Below are positions 6,337-12,154 of a stretch of 62,064 nucleotides of DNA, one piece after another (the first letter of the stretch is position 1; every line of letters begins with the position of its first letter). A program made the translations under genes and the position numbers. Origin of the DNA: a virus; IMG/VR virus record IMGVR_UViG_3300015360_000003, positions 1-62,064 of that record; one strand, written 5' to 3'. The notes under the pieces were generated by a model that did no database searches, was not told where the DNA came from, and saw nothing but the letters and a program-made list of their open reading frames with translations.

Positions 6337-6378
6337 TTCAATCGATTCGCTAGTCGCGTGCCTAGCGAATCTGTTGAA
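6337..6378 (-). repeat. family-1 intergenic hairpin (copy 6)
   Basis: Stem GATTCGCTAG/CTAGCGAATC (6344-6353 with 6362-6371) with TTCAA/TTGAA flanks, between the 6382 gene and the 6315 start. Confidence 0.85.
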
Positions 6379-6381
6379 CGT

Positions 6382-6669
6382 TTAGGCCTCGAACCAAGCA
6401 CCACCGAATTTTTCGTAGCCTCCTTGATTCTGTAGGTAGTCGTCGAAGTCTCTGTGGTCGGATTCGAGTACTACGAATTTTCCGTCGGTCCCGAAATCGT
6501 GGTGATCGAGCAGCTCGCTCTCGATCTCCGCCGGAGTGAGAAGATCGCCGGAGCCGTCGCCGTTTTCAATTTGAGCGTTAGCGAGTGCTAACGCTCGCGT
6601 CTCGCCAGCACCGAACACGCAAGAGCCGAGTTCTATCAACGCGAATTTGAGCGGGTTCTTGTTTTTCAT
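6382..6669 (-). CDS. hypothetical protein, FGAGETRA family (copy 2)
   Basis: The 95-residue paralogue of the genes at 3421, 7284 and 7954. It has KFALIELG, FGAGETRALALANAQIE, an insertion rich in Gly/Asp, then VVLESDHRDFDDYL and YEKFGGAWFEA. The four copies differ enough to have diverged in function or specificity. The leader GGAAAACAAAATG is typical. Function unknown. Confidence 0.75.
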   Translation of the reverse strand: MKNKNPLKFALIELGSCVFGAGETRALALANAQIENGDGSGDLLTPAEIESELLDHHDFGTDGKFVVLESDHRDFDDYLQNQGGYEKFGGAWFEA

Positions 6670-6691
6670 TTTGTTTTCCTTTTGTTAAAAA

Positions 6692-6922
6692 TTAAAAAAT
6701 CGGTGGGTAGGTAGTCAGTATGGACGTTAAACGTGCGTTAAATTCGGACACGGATAGATCCATCATGGTGTCGAACTGTGTCTCGTATCCGTCGATCTTC
6801 ATACGCTGAATCCAAGTGCCGAATCCTTTAAGGTGTATATGGTTGTTCGAGTACCAATACCATCGGTTTTTACTGCTGCGTCGTAGCTGATTGATCTCCG
6901 CGATTATTTTGTCAGTGTTCAT
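6692..6922 (-). CDS. hypothetical protein, DKIIAEIN family (copy 2)
   Basis: The 76-residue paralogue of 1964-2218. It keeps NTDKIIAEINQLRRSSK, the aromatic cluster RWYWYSNNH, KGFGTWIQRMKIDGY and MDLSVSEF. It ends at the expected stop after PPIF, unlike the longer copy 1. In gene order it follows an A-B pair (7284, 6993), the same order as 3421-3080-...-1964. Function unknown. Confidence 0.75.
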   Translation of the reverse strand: MNTDKIIAEINQLRRSSKNRWYWYSNNHIHLKGFGTWIQRMKIDGYETQFDTMMDLSVSEFNARLTSILTTYPPIF

Positions 6923-6950
6923 AATTGTTTCCTTGTGTGTGCGTAACCAT

Positions 6951-6987
6951 TCAATCGATCACCTAGCCGCGACTAGGTGATCTGTTA
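6951..6987 (-). repeat. family-1 intergenic hairpin (copy 7, stem variant)
   Basis: The stem GATCACCTAG/CTAGGTGATC (6957-6966 with 6973-6982) differs from the common stem at several positions, with both sides changed together. This is direct evidence of covariation. Confidence 0.85.
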
Positions 6988-6992
6988 AACGC

Positions 6993-7259
6993 TCAGGCTT
7001 CGATCTCCTCCTCGAATTCCATCGGACTGGCCCAATCATCGGCGTACGCATCTTCGTCGTCGTCGGTGACATCCACAGTCCAATAATCCGGTCCGTATGG
7101 GATGCCAGTTTCGAGATGCACCGGACGATCAATCTCAATTGACCCCTCCGCTTCTAGCTCGATTAAATCAGCGTGATTGTAGAGGTCCGTAAAATGCTGG
7201 CCGCGCTCGTTGCGTGTCGTAATCTTCGAGATGATTTTGTGTTTCTGTTCATTGTTCAT
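6993..7259 (-). CDS. hypothetical protein, KQKHEILSEI family (copy 2)
   Basis: The 88-residue paralogue of 3080-3367 and 8271-8489. It has KHKIISKITTRNERGQHFTD, a Leu/Ile helix, then a strand-rich region and a strongly acidic C-terminus (DDDEDAYADDW). The acidic tail might mimic nucleic acid or serve in protein contacts; this is inference. Function unknown. Confidence 0.7.
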   Translation of the reverse strand: MNNEQKHKIISKITTRNERGQHFTDLYNHADLIELEAEGSIEIDRPVHLETGIPYGPDYWTVDVTDDDEDAYADDWASPMEFEEEIEA

Positions 7260-7283
7260 TTTGTTGTCCTTTTAAAGTTAAAG

Positions 7284-7565
7284 CTACGCCTCGAACCAGT
7301 CATTACCGATTTTGTTATAATAGCCGTGATCAGCTAAATATCCGTCAAAATCTTCATGGTCGGATTCGAGCACAAAGAACGTAGCGTCTACACCGTAGCT
7401 ATACTCTTCGAGCAGCTCGCTCTCGATCTCAGCAGGAGTATAGCGCTTGCCGTTAATGCGCTCGATCTCGCAGTCCGCGACGGCTTCGGCTCTCGTTTCG
7501 CCAGTGCCGTGTACACAATAACCGTATTGGATAACGGCGAATTTGATGGGGGTTTTAGTGTGCAT
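7284..7565 (-). CDS. hypothetical protein, FGAGETRA family (copy 3)
   Basis: The 93-residue paralogue closest to 3421-3687. They share the start MHTKTPIKFAV-QYGY, GETRA-A-ADCEIER and ADHG-x-x-KIG-x-x-WF. Here FGAG reads HGTG. The near identity of N-termini and order A-B-C with 6993 and 6692 points to a segmental duplication. Function unknown. Confidence 0.75.
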   Translation of the reverse strand: MHTKTPIKFAVIQYGYCVHGTGETRAEAVADCEIERINGKRYTPAEIESELLEEYSYGVDATFFVLESDHEDFDGYLADHGYYNKIGNDWFEA

Positions 7566-7587
7566 TTTGGTTTCCTTTTTTTAAACG

Positions 7588-7627
7588 TTCAATCGATCAG
7601 CCAGGCGAACCTGGCCGATCCGTTGAA
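7588..7627 (-). repeat. family-1 intergenic hairpin (copy 8, GC-rich variant)
   Basis: An 11-bp stem (7595-7605 with 7610-7620) closes on a TTCG loop in the minus-strand RNA. One position is a plus-strand A-C mismatch but a G-U wobble in the minus transcript. The stem sequence is largely different from copies 1-6. Confidence 0.85.
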
Positions 7628-7630
7628 AGT

Positions 7631-7744
7631 TTAGTCTCGGTCAAGCAGCAGGTTTAAAAAATTCTGTACGACAAAGAAAGCGAGCAGGAGGATTCCAGCG
7701 AGCAAGGATGCGAGAATGAAGTGACCGCAGATTAAGCCGAGCAT
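7631..7744 (-). CDS. 37-residue single-span membrane protein
   Basis: The short product begins MLGLICGHFI and is almost entirely one hydrophobic helix (LASLLAGILLLAFFVV), ending in NLLLDRD. The ribosome site CGGAAAAC precedes the ATG. It sits between a family-1 hairpin and the next gene, as regular operon members do. It could be a holin-like, anti-holin or inner-membrane regulatory peptide; nothing decides between these. Confidence 0.6.
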   Translation of the reverse strand: MLGLICGHFILASLLAGILLLAFFVVQNFLNLLLDRD

Positions 7745-7767
7745 TGTGTTTTCCGGTTTTTAAACGA

Positions 7768-7887
7768 TTATCGCGTAGCGAGATATCGGATGGCTCGATC
7801 TAGTCGCGCCAGCAGATCGGCGTCGTCTAAATCGTAGCGTACGATAGTGTTGCGAGCCGTTTTCAGTGTGTGCAAGAGTGTGCGCAT
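7768..7887 (-). CDS. 39-residue hypothetical protein
   Basis: The short, basic and helical product (begins MRTLLHTLKTARNT, ends RAIRYLATR) has AAGGAA placed 5 nt before the ATG. It follows the hairpin at 7911-7950. A longer frame covering the same DNA is a shadow that reads through the hairpin. No recognised family. Confidence 0.6.
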   Translation of the reverse strand: MRTLLHTLKTARNTIVRYDLDDADLLARLDRAIRYLATR

Positions 7888-7910
7888 AGCAGTTCCTTTT
7901 TTTGTAAACG

Positions 7911-7950
7911 TTCAATCGATCGGCCTGGCGAACCTGGCCGATCCGTTGAA
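7911..7950 (-). repeat. family-1 intergenic hairpin (copy 9)
   Basis: The 11-position GC-rich stem (7918-7928 with 7933-7943) has a single internal mismatch and the TTCG loop in the minus RNA. Confidence 0.8.
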
Positions 7951-7953
7951 AGT

Positions 7954-8202
7954 TTAAGCTTTGAACCAATCGTTGCCGATTTTTTCGTAGCCTCCTTGAT
8001 TTTTGAGGTATCCGTCAAAGTCGGCGTGATCGGATTCGAGCATCTTGAATTTGGCCGTGCCGTTTTCGTGGTGCGAGATCATCTCGTCAAGCCGTAGGAT
8101 CGTAGCGTCGATAGCAGCGTCGCGTGTTTCGCCAGCGCCAAAAACACAAACGCCGAGTTGGACGACTGCGAATTTGATAGGGTTTTGGTTGTTCGATTTC
8201 AT
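7954..8202 (-). CDS. hypothetical protein, FGAGETRA family (copy 4)
   Basis: The 82-residue and shortest paralogue of this family. It has NPIKFAVVQLGVCVFGAGETRDAAIDATI, a shortened middle, then KMLESDHADFDGYLKNQGGYEKIGNDWFKA. Its compactness probably shows the core domain. It is flanked by two nearly identical GC-rich hairpins. Function unknown. Confidence 0.75.
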   Translation of the reverse strand: MKSNNQNPIKFAVVQLGVCVFGAGETRDAAIDATILRLDEMISHHENGTAKFKMLESDHADFDGYLKNQGGYEKIGNDWFKA

Positions 8203-8227
8203 TTTGATTTCCGGTTTAAATTAAACG

Positions 8228-8267
8228 TTCAATCGATCGGCCAGGCGAACCTGGCCGATCCGTTGAA
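8228..8267 (-). repeat. family-1 intergenic hairpin (copy 10)
   Basis: A perfect 11-bp stem (8235-8245 with 8250-8260) with a TTCG loop in the minus RNA, located between genes 8271 and 7954. Confidence 0.85.
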
Positions 8268-8270
8268 AGT

Positions 8271-8489
8271 TTAATCGTCGCTTTCAACGTTGACAAAAGA
8301 TTCGCCGTCTTCTGTCAAATTGCATTCCCAGTCACCGGGGCGTTCGGCACCAATCCGATGAATTCGCAGCAAACCTTCAGCTTCGAGCGCCAAGAGATCG
8401 GCCAGTTTGTACACGTCCGTAAAGTGCTCTCTGCGCTCGTTGTAATCCGTGATGTGCTCTAAGATCTGGCATTTTTGTTTATCGTTCAT
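8271..8489 (-). CDS. hypothetical protein, KQKHEILSEI family (copy 3)
   Basis: The 72-residue paralogue of 3080 and 6993. It has KQKCQILEHITDYNERREHFTDVYKLADLLALE, then a strand-rich C-terminal part with LTEDGESFV. It is the second gene from the operon promoter and so likely among the first expressed. Function unknown. Confidence 0.7.
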   Translation of the reverse strand: MNDKQKCQILEHITDYNERREHFTDVYKLADLLALEAEGLLRIHRIGAERPGDWECNLTEDGESFVNVESDD

Positions 8490-8513
8490 TTTGATTTCCT
8501 TTTTTTGGTTAAA

Positions 8514-8642
8514 CTAAAATCTGCGCGCTCGGCGCGCTACGTCGTTAGTCAGATACGCGATACCGACAGATATCGCGAGCACGACGAGTAAAGCGATCGC
8601 TGCGTAGATCTCAATGTCGATGTGGGGAAGTAAATTGAGCAT
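8514..8642 (-). CDS. 42-residue single-span membrane protein, first gene of the leftward operon
   Basis: The product begins MLNLLPHIDIEIYAAIAL, has a hydrophobic helix (IYAAIALLVVLAISVGIAYL) and a basic end (ARRARRF), predicting an N-out, C-in inner-membrane peptide. AAGGAACTC lies just upstream of the ATG. The predicted promoter at 8671-8700 would start its message about 20 nt upstream. A very early membrane peptide could act on the host envelope or exclusion; this is inference. Confidence 0.6.
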   Translation of the reverse strand: MLNLLPHIDIEIYAAIALLVVLAISVGIAYLTNDVARRARRF

Positions 8643-8670
8643 TTTGAGTTCCTTTTCTAGACCGCAATTC

Positions 8671-8700
8671 AGCATAACCTGATAGATGCGCGTCAGTCAA
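8671..8700 (-). promoter_or_regulatory. sigma70-like promoter for the leftward accessory operon
   Basis: On the minus strand there is TTGACT (8700-8695) and TATGCT (8676-8671) with an 18-bp spacer. These match 5 of 6 and 4 of 6 consensus bases. It lies directly upstream of the first small gene and downstream of an AT-rich stretch that could act as an UP-type element. Confidence 0.6.
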
Positions 8701-8800
8701 GCAAAAGGTGTATTTAATTTATTTTTTTTAACTTGATATCGGCACAAAACGTATTCACGCGTAAAATCGAGTAGTTAATACGGCAAATGGTGTAGTCGCC

Positions 8801-8820
8801 GCACTGTATATATACAGTGC
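8801..8820. promoter_or_regulatory. 20-bp perfect palindrome, probable operator
   Basis: GCACTGTATA-TATACAGTGC is a perfect 20-bp palindrome between the leftward promoter and the direct repeats. The half-site CTGTA resembles LexA half-sites, but the CTGT...ACAG spacing is 6 instead of 8. It is more likely the operator of another dimeric repressor, host or phage. Confidence 0.6.
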
Positions 8821-8835
8821 AATCGCGTCACGGAT

Positions 8836-8918
8836 GATCGCCGCTGCCCAAATTGATCGCCGCTGCCCAAATTGATCGCCGCTGCCCAAATGATCGTCGC
8901 TGCCCAAGTAGATCGTCG
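8836..8918. repeat. GATC-containing 19-bp direct repeats
   Basis: Units begin at 8836, 8855, 8874 and 8892, with a partial fifth at 8911. The core is GATCGCCGCTGCCCAAATT. Each unit carries one GATC. The 18-19-bp spacing is nearly two helical turns, so bound proteins would line up on one face. This could be an operator array, enhancer or second replication element, possibly sensitive to adenine methylation. Confidence 0.85.
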
Positions 8919-9060
8919 TGCGTGTGGGTACGCGCATCGTTCGTTCGAGTGGATGCTTCGGACTCGGACGGATGATCGTGGATCGGACGTTGGGTTAGGG
9001 ACTAGTTTTGAACAACTGGTGAAGTAAGGCTTCGATTCGCAACTGAGTACTCTCTTTTCT

Positions 9061-9621
9061 GTGGCTAGGGATCGGTCACCGATTCGCCTAGACCCCCCCC
9101 CCTACGCCCAGGATCGATATAGATCGATTTTAAAAAAGTGTGCAGCGGCCGATGAAGAAATACACCATATGGTTACACATACATGTACACCGTATGGTTA
9201 CCCATACATGGGCAGCAGCCACCCTTCACAGCCAAGCAAAGGCTTTGACGAGCACGGCAAAACCCCGTACTCTATATGTATGGTGAAAAAGAAACTCGGC
9301 GGCGACACTTTACCGATACACGCGGAGACGAACACTCCAGAGTTCTTCAGTATCCACACAGTCTCAAACTATGAGCTGGAACAGTTCACGGCCATAGATG
9401 AAGGGCATACAGAGAAAGAGACGACGGTTGCCGACCTTCAGCATTTAAACAATCATCTGGCGATGTGTAATGGGGTGCTGCCCCAAATCAAAACCATTCA
9501 GTCACTCTGTATGATATCGAACACCGTGTGCAAATTAATCGAGACGCGCAGGAAAGTTAAGAAGTTGCCATTCGGGGACCCGAAAGGCGGCGGGGGCCAG
9601 ACGATTGAAATACTAGAGTAG
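9061..9621 (+). CDS. hypothetical protein of unknown function, start uncertain
   Basis: The 186-residue frame opens on GTG at 9061 without a clear ribosome site. Its first 20 codons cross an inverted repeat (CTAGG...CCTAG) and a run of ten C (9093-9102), where a sequencing or biological slip is plausible, so the N-terminus is unsure. Downstream the protein looks genuine: a helical N-terminal part, ETNTPEFFSIHTVSNYEL in the middle, and a C-terminal helix with TRRKVKKLPF ending in a Gly-rich tail. Its place beside the large terminase invites comparison with a small terminase, but the two genes converge and no terminase-small motif is visible. Confidence 0.55.
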   Translation: MARDRSPIRLDPPPYAQDRYRSILKKCAAADEEIHHMVTHTCTPYGYPYMGSSHPSQPSKGFDEHGKTPYSICMVKKKLGGDTLPIHAETNTPEFFSIHTVSNYELEQFTAIDEGHTEKETTVADLQHLNNHLAMCNGVLPQIKTIQSLCMISNTVCKLIETRRKVKKLPFGDPKGGGGQTIEILE

Positions 9622-9649
9622 CGTCTTTAAAAAGACCGTTTCCCTAGTA
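9611..9649. terminator. bidirectional terminator-like structure between convergent genes
   Basis: Nested inverted repeats: TACTAG/CTAGTA (9611-9616 with 9644-9649) enclose GTCTTT-AA-AAAGAC (9623-9636). It overlaps both convergent stop codons (9621 and 9627). It lacks a long T run. Confidence 0.4.
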
Positions 9650-11498
9650 AACTTCCAATCCCTTTAGAATAAGCAGCCCTTGGGTTGTAAGGGGCCTTTG
9701 GAGCCAACTGCTCTTGGTATGCTTTAAGAGCGACATCGTAATGCCTAGACTCTTCGTTCGCATAGCGCACCACTTCTAGTTCCTGCCCAGGGAAGAATCC
9801 GAAGTGCAGGATTGCGGACTGCAGACAGAGCATGGCGGCGTCCGCTTCATCAGGAGAGCGCCCTAAACTAGAATTGGCTTTCGACATCCGGCTTTTGTAT
9901 TCGGCTTTCTTCTCAAGTGCCTTCTTTCCGCCCTTATCGATAATATGTCTCGTGTGAAGCTGGCCGTAAGCCAACGGGTCGAGGCCGTGTATCTGCCTGT
10001 TCGTGATGAATTCTTTTCCGGTTGTCCACATCTCGTAAGAAGAAGTAGTAACGATGTCGGGGCTGTTTACTTTATGCTGCCCGATGTTTGTCGAATATAT
10101 TTTCGTTGGCGTAAAGCCTGTACCTGAACGCAGTTGAATCACGTCAGCCAGGCCACGACCCTGACCGGAAGCATCGATACACAAAACATTTAAAGGGATT
10201 TGGTATTGGATACAGATAGCAATTACCTGGTCGGCTATTTGAATCTCTGCCGACTTTCCAGTGTTCGGCAGGATCTTAATATGAAATACAAAGTGCGGAC
10301 CTCGATAATCTAAAACCATCCTGCCGTTTACATGATGACCGAGAACGGCTAGGCGCAGGATACATTTATCCCCGCCAGTAGAAAAAGCAGGATCTAATCC
10401 GGCAGTGATGTGTAGTGTATGGAGGCCCGAAAATTCTGCAGGGCGTGTTGGGTCGTAGTCTTTTAAGAACTCCTCAGTGACTATTTTCTTAGACTCTGTG
10501 GATCTCGCTTTCCAAAAACCCATCGTGAATCGCCAGAAGCCGTCAGAGTCTACGCCTTCATTCCGTTCCGACTCGATTAACTTCTCTTCTGTCATTAAGA
10601 AAACAGAGAGCGCTTTCTTTTTAACAGGGTCTGTTTCGTGTATGGCAGGGGAGTCATACGGATTAAAATAAAGACAGACGCCGTTAGGTTGGGTTGTGAC
10701 CCAACGGAAATCTTTTTTCGGATCGATGTTTCCCCAGCCCACGGCAGGGATAGATACAACACCGTGCAGGTCTTCAGTAGAGTTAGGGTTTCCGATAGCG
10801 ACTGCTTGAAAGCGATCCGCCAATCCCTTTTTAAGATTGGGTACGGCATTAAGAATAGCCATCGGCATCTCAGTAGCTTCGTCTAAGATAAGCATTAGAG
10901 CGCTCTTAGGATGCCGTCCGATAATGTTTTTAATCGTATCTTCCTCAGACCCCTGCTTAGCTGCGATGCCGTAGATGCCGTGGATGAAGTCAGGAGGTTC
11001 TAGAGCAATCGACGGCGGCGGCGTATTGTTTATCCGCAGGGGGTATTTGATTTTTGATTCTTTCAATGCTCGCAGCACGTAGCCGTAGATGCGGGATTTT
11101 AATGAATCAAGAGTTGTAGAGGTTACGATGACTGTATGTTTGTGCGGCAGGGACTGAAAGAAGATCGCCGCCACGTAGGCAATCGATTGTGTTTTTCCAA
11201 TACCACCCCCACCGGCGAGGGAGAAGAACTCAGTATCGTGATCGCAGTGTTCCCAAAAGATCCGCTCCATCCAGTAATTGTACGTGATGACTTGTTCAGG
11301 CCATTGGATTTCAAAGACGCGCTTCATAGCGTCGAAACGGGTTTGGTGCGATTCGTCCGTTCGATAGACTTTGTTATAGATTGCTAGTGGGTGGGTGAGC
11401 GGGAAGGATTTTCCAAAGGCCCAGACGTTGTTGCCGTCTACTTCCCACCCTTCAGCAATGCAGGCTTGTTCTTTCGTATAGCCAGGCGTGGACTTCAT
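9627..11498 (-). CDS. terL: terminase large subunit
   Basis: The 623-residue packaging motor and nuclease cuts concatemeric DNA and drives it through the portal. The N-terminal ATPase domain shows a Walker A GGGGIGKT (96-103) and Walker B LMLILDE (201-207). The C-terminal RNase H-like nuclease has acidic residues in ITAGLDPAFS (about 367), VLCIDASGQGRG (about 450) and SPDEADAAML (about 547). Length and motif order are normal for TerL. It is transcribed leftward, opposite to the portal and capsid genes that start 66 bp beyond its 5' end. That is unusual, since terminase and portal are normally co-directional. The ATG at 11498 has only a weak ribosome site. Confidence 0.9.
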   Translation of the reverse strand: MKSTPGYTKEQACIAEGWEVDGNNVWAFGKSFPLTHPLAIYNKVYRTDESHQTRFDAMKRVFEIQWPEQVITYNYWMERIFWEHCDHDTEFFSLAGGGGIGKTQSIAYVAAIFFQSLPHKHTVIVTSTTLDSLKSRIYGYVLRALKESKIKYPLRINNTPPPSIALEPPDFIHGIYGIAAKQGSEEDTIKNIIGRHPKSALMLILDEATEMPMAILNAVPNLKKGLADRFQAVAIGNPNSTEDLHGVVSIPAVGWGNIDPKKDFRWVTTQPNGVCLYFNPYDSPAIHETDPVKKKALSVFLMTEEKLIESERNEGVDSDGFWRFTMGFWKARSTESKKIVTEEFLKDYDPTRPAEFSGLHTLHITAGLDPAFSTGGDKCILRLAVLGHHVNGRMVLDYRGPHFVFHIKILPNTGKSAEIQIADQVIAICIQYQIPLNVLCIDASGQGRGLADVIQLRSGTGFTPTKIYSTNIGQHKVNSPDIVTTSSYEMWTTGKEFITNRQIHGLDPLAYGQLHTRHIIDKGGKKALEKKAEYKSRMSKANSSLGRSPDEADAAMLCLQSAILHFGFFPGQELEVVRYANEESRHYDVALKAYQEQLAPKAPYNPRAAYSKGIGSLLGKRSF

Positions 11499-11563
11499 AT
11501 GGTAATGTACCGACTATCCTGCATATACCTCTCAAGTATAGCAGAGTACTAATTGAGTGACCA

Positions 11564-12154
11564 ATGACATTTAGAAAATTCAAAGCTTTAGAGATTTCTC
11601 GCGTCGTCGAGTTTAAAGACCCTGATACTGGGTTGCTGTATACAGCAAAAAATCTCTCTGCGCTGTACGGAAAAATAGTCTCTTACCGCGTACAGAATCA
11701 ATTGGAAATGATCGACCACTTGGCGGAAGTAGTAGCAAATTACTTATGCGGCCTACCTGAAAACTGCAACAAATGTGAGCCGTTGAAAATGCACCGTTCT
11801 TGGTACACGACGGTTCAAGGTGGGATGCTTCTTTTAAAGAACATGTGGTTTAAGAAGCAGTGTTCTCAGAAGACAGCCGAGGCACGGGCGGCTCAATGTG
11901 TAACGTGCAAGTTCAACGTGTTCCCAGATAAAGGACCGTGGATGGCCTTTGCCGACAACATTGCGATTGGACAGGTAGGGGACAAGCATGTGTCAGTCGA
12001 GAAAGAGACTGGTTCTTGTTCGGTGTGTACCTGTGTAATACGGTCAAAAGTATTCTGGGGGGATACACTACCCGCGTTTCCAGATGACCAGGTATCTAAG
12101 TTTAGAGAAGTTTCGTGTTGGCAATTAAAGCTGAGTGGGCAAGATGCAAAATAA
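11564..12154 (+). CDS. hypothetical protein with Cys clusters (putative zinc binding)
   Basis: The 196-residue product has an N-terminal helical region and then several paired cysteines: CGLPENCNKCEP (about 62-73), CVTCKF (about 108-113) and CSVCTC (about 150-155). It looks like a small zinc-ribbon protein. It is the first rightward gene and overlaps the portal reading frame by about 10 bp, so it belongs to the head-assembly operon. A role in packaging or as a portal partner is plausible but unproven. Confidence 0.75.
   Translation: MTFRKFKALEISRVVEFKDPDTGLLYTAKNLSALYGKIVSYRVQNQLEMIDHLAEVVANYLCGLPENCNKCEPLKMHRSWYTTVQGGMLLLKNMWFKKQCSQKTAEARAAQCVTCKFNVFPDKGPWMAFADNIAIGQVGDKHVSVEKETGSCSVCTCVIRSKVFWGDTLPAFPDDQVSKFREVSCWQLKLSGQDAK

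Larger units (their letters stand above)
8643..9060. promoter_or_regulatory. 418-bp non-coding control region
   Basis: No gene is supported here. It holds, from left to right, the leftward promoter, an AT-rich tract, the 20-bp palindrome, the 19-bp direct repeats, and a stretch (8921-9060) in which I see no clear element. It separates the leftward operon from the rightward gene at 9061. Confidence 0.7.

Noticed and set aside
7760-7969. 69-residue minus frame over the 39-residue gene
   Set aside because: It reads through the hairpin at 7911-7950 and lacks a ribosome site. The 39-residue frame has AAGGAA at the right spacing.
8801-8820. LexA SOS box
   Set aside because: The CTGT...ACAG spacing is 6 nt instead of 8, so it is not a standard LexA site, although a related repressor could bind it.
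9061-9621. Small terminase subunit
   Set aside because: Only adjacency to the large subunit supports it. The gene is convergent with terL and shows no helix-turn-helix or other small-terminase motif.
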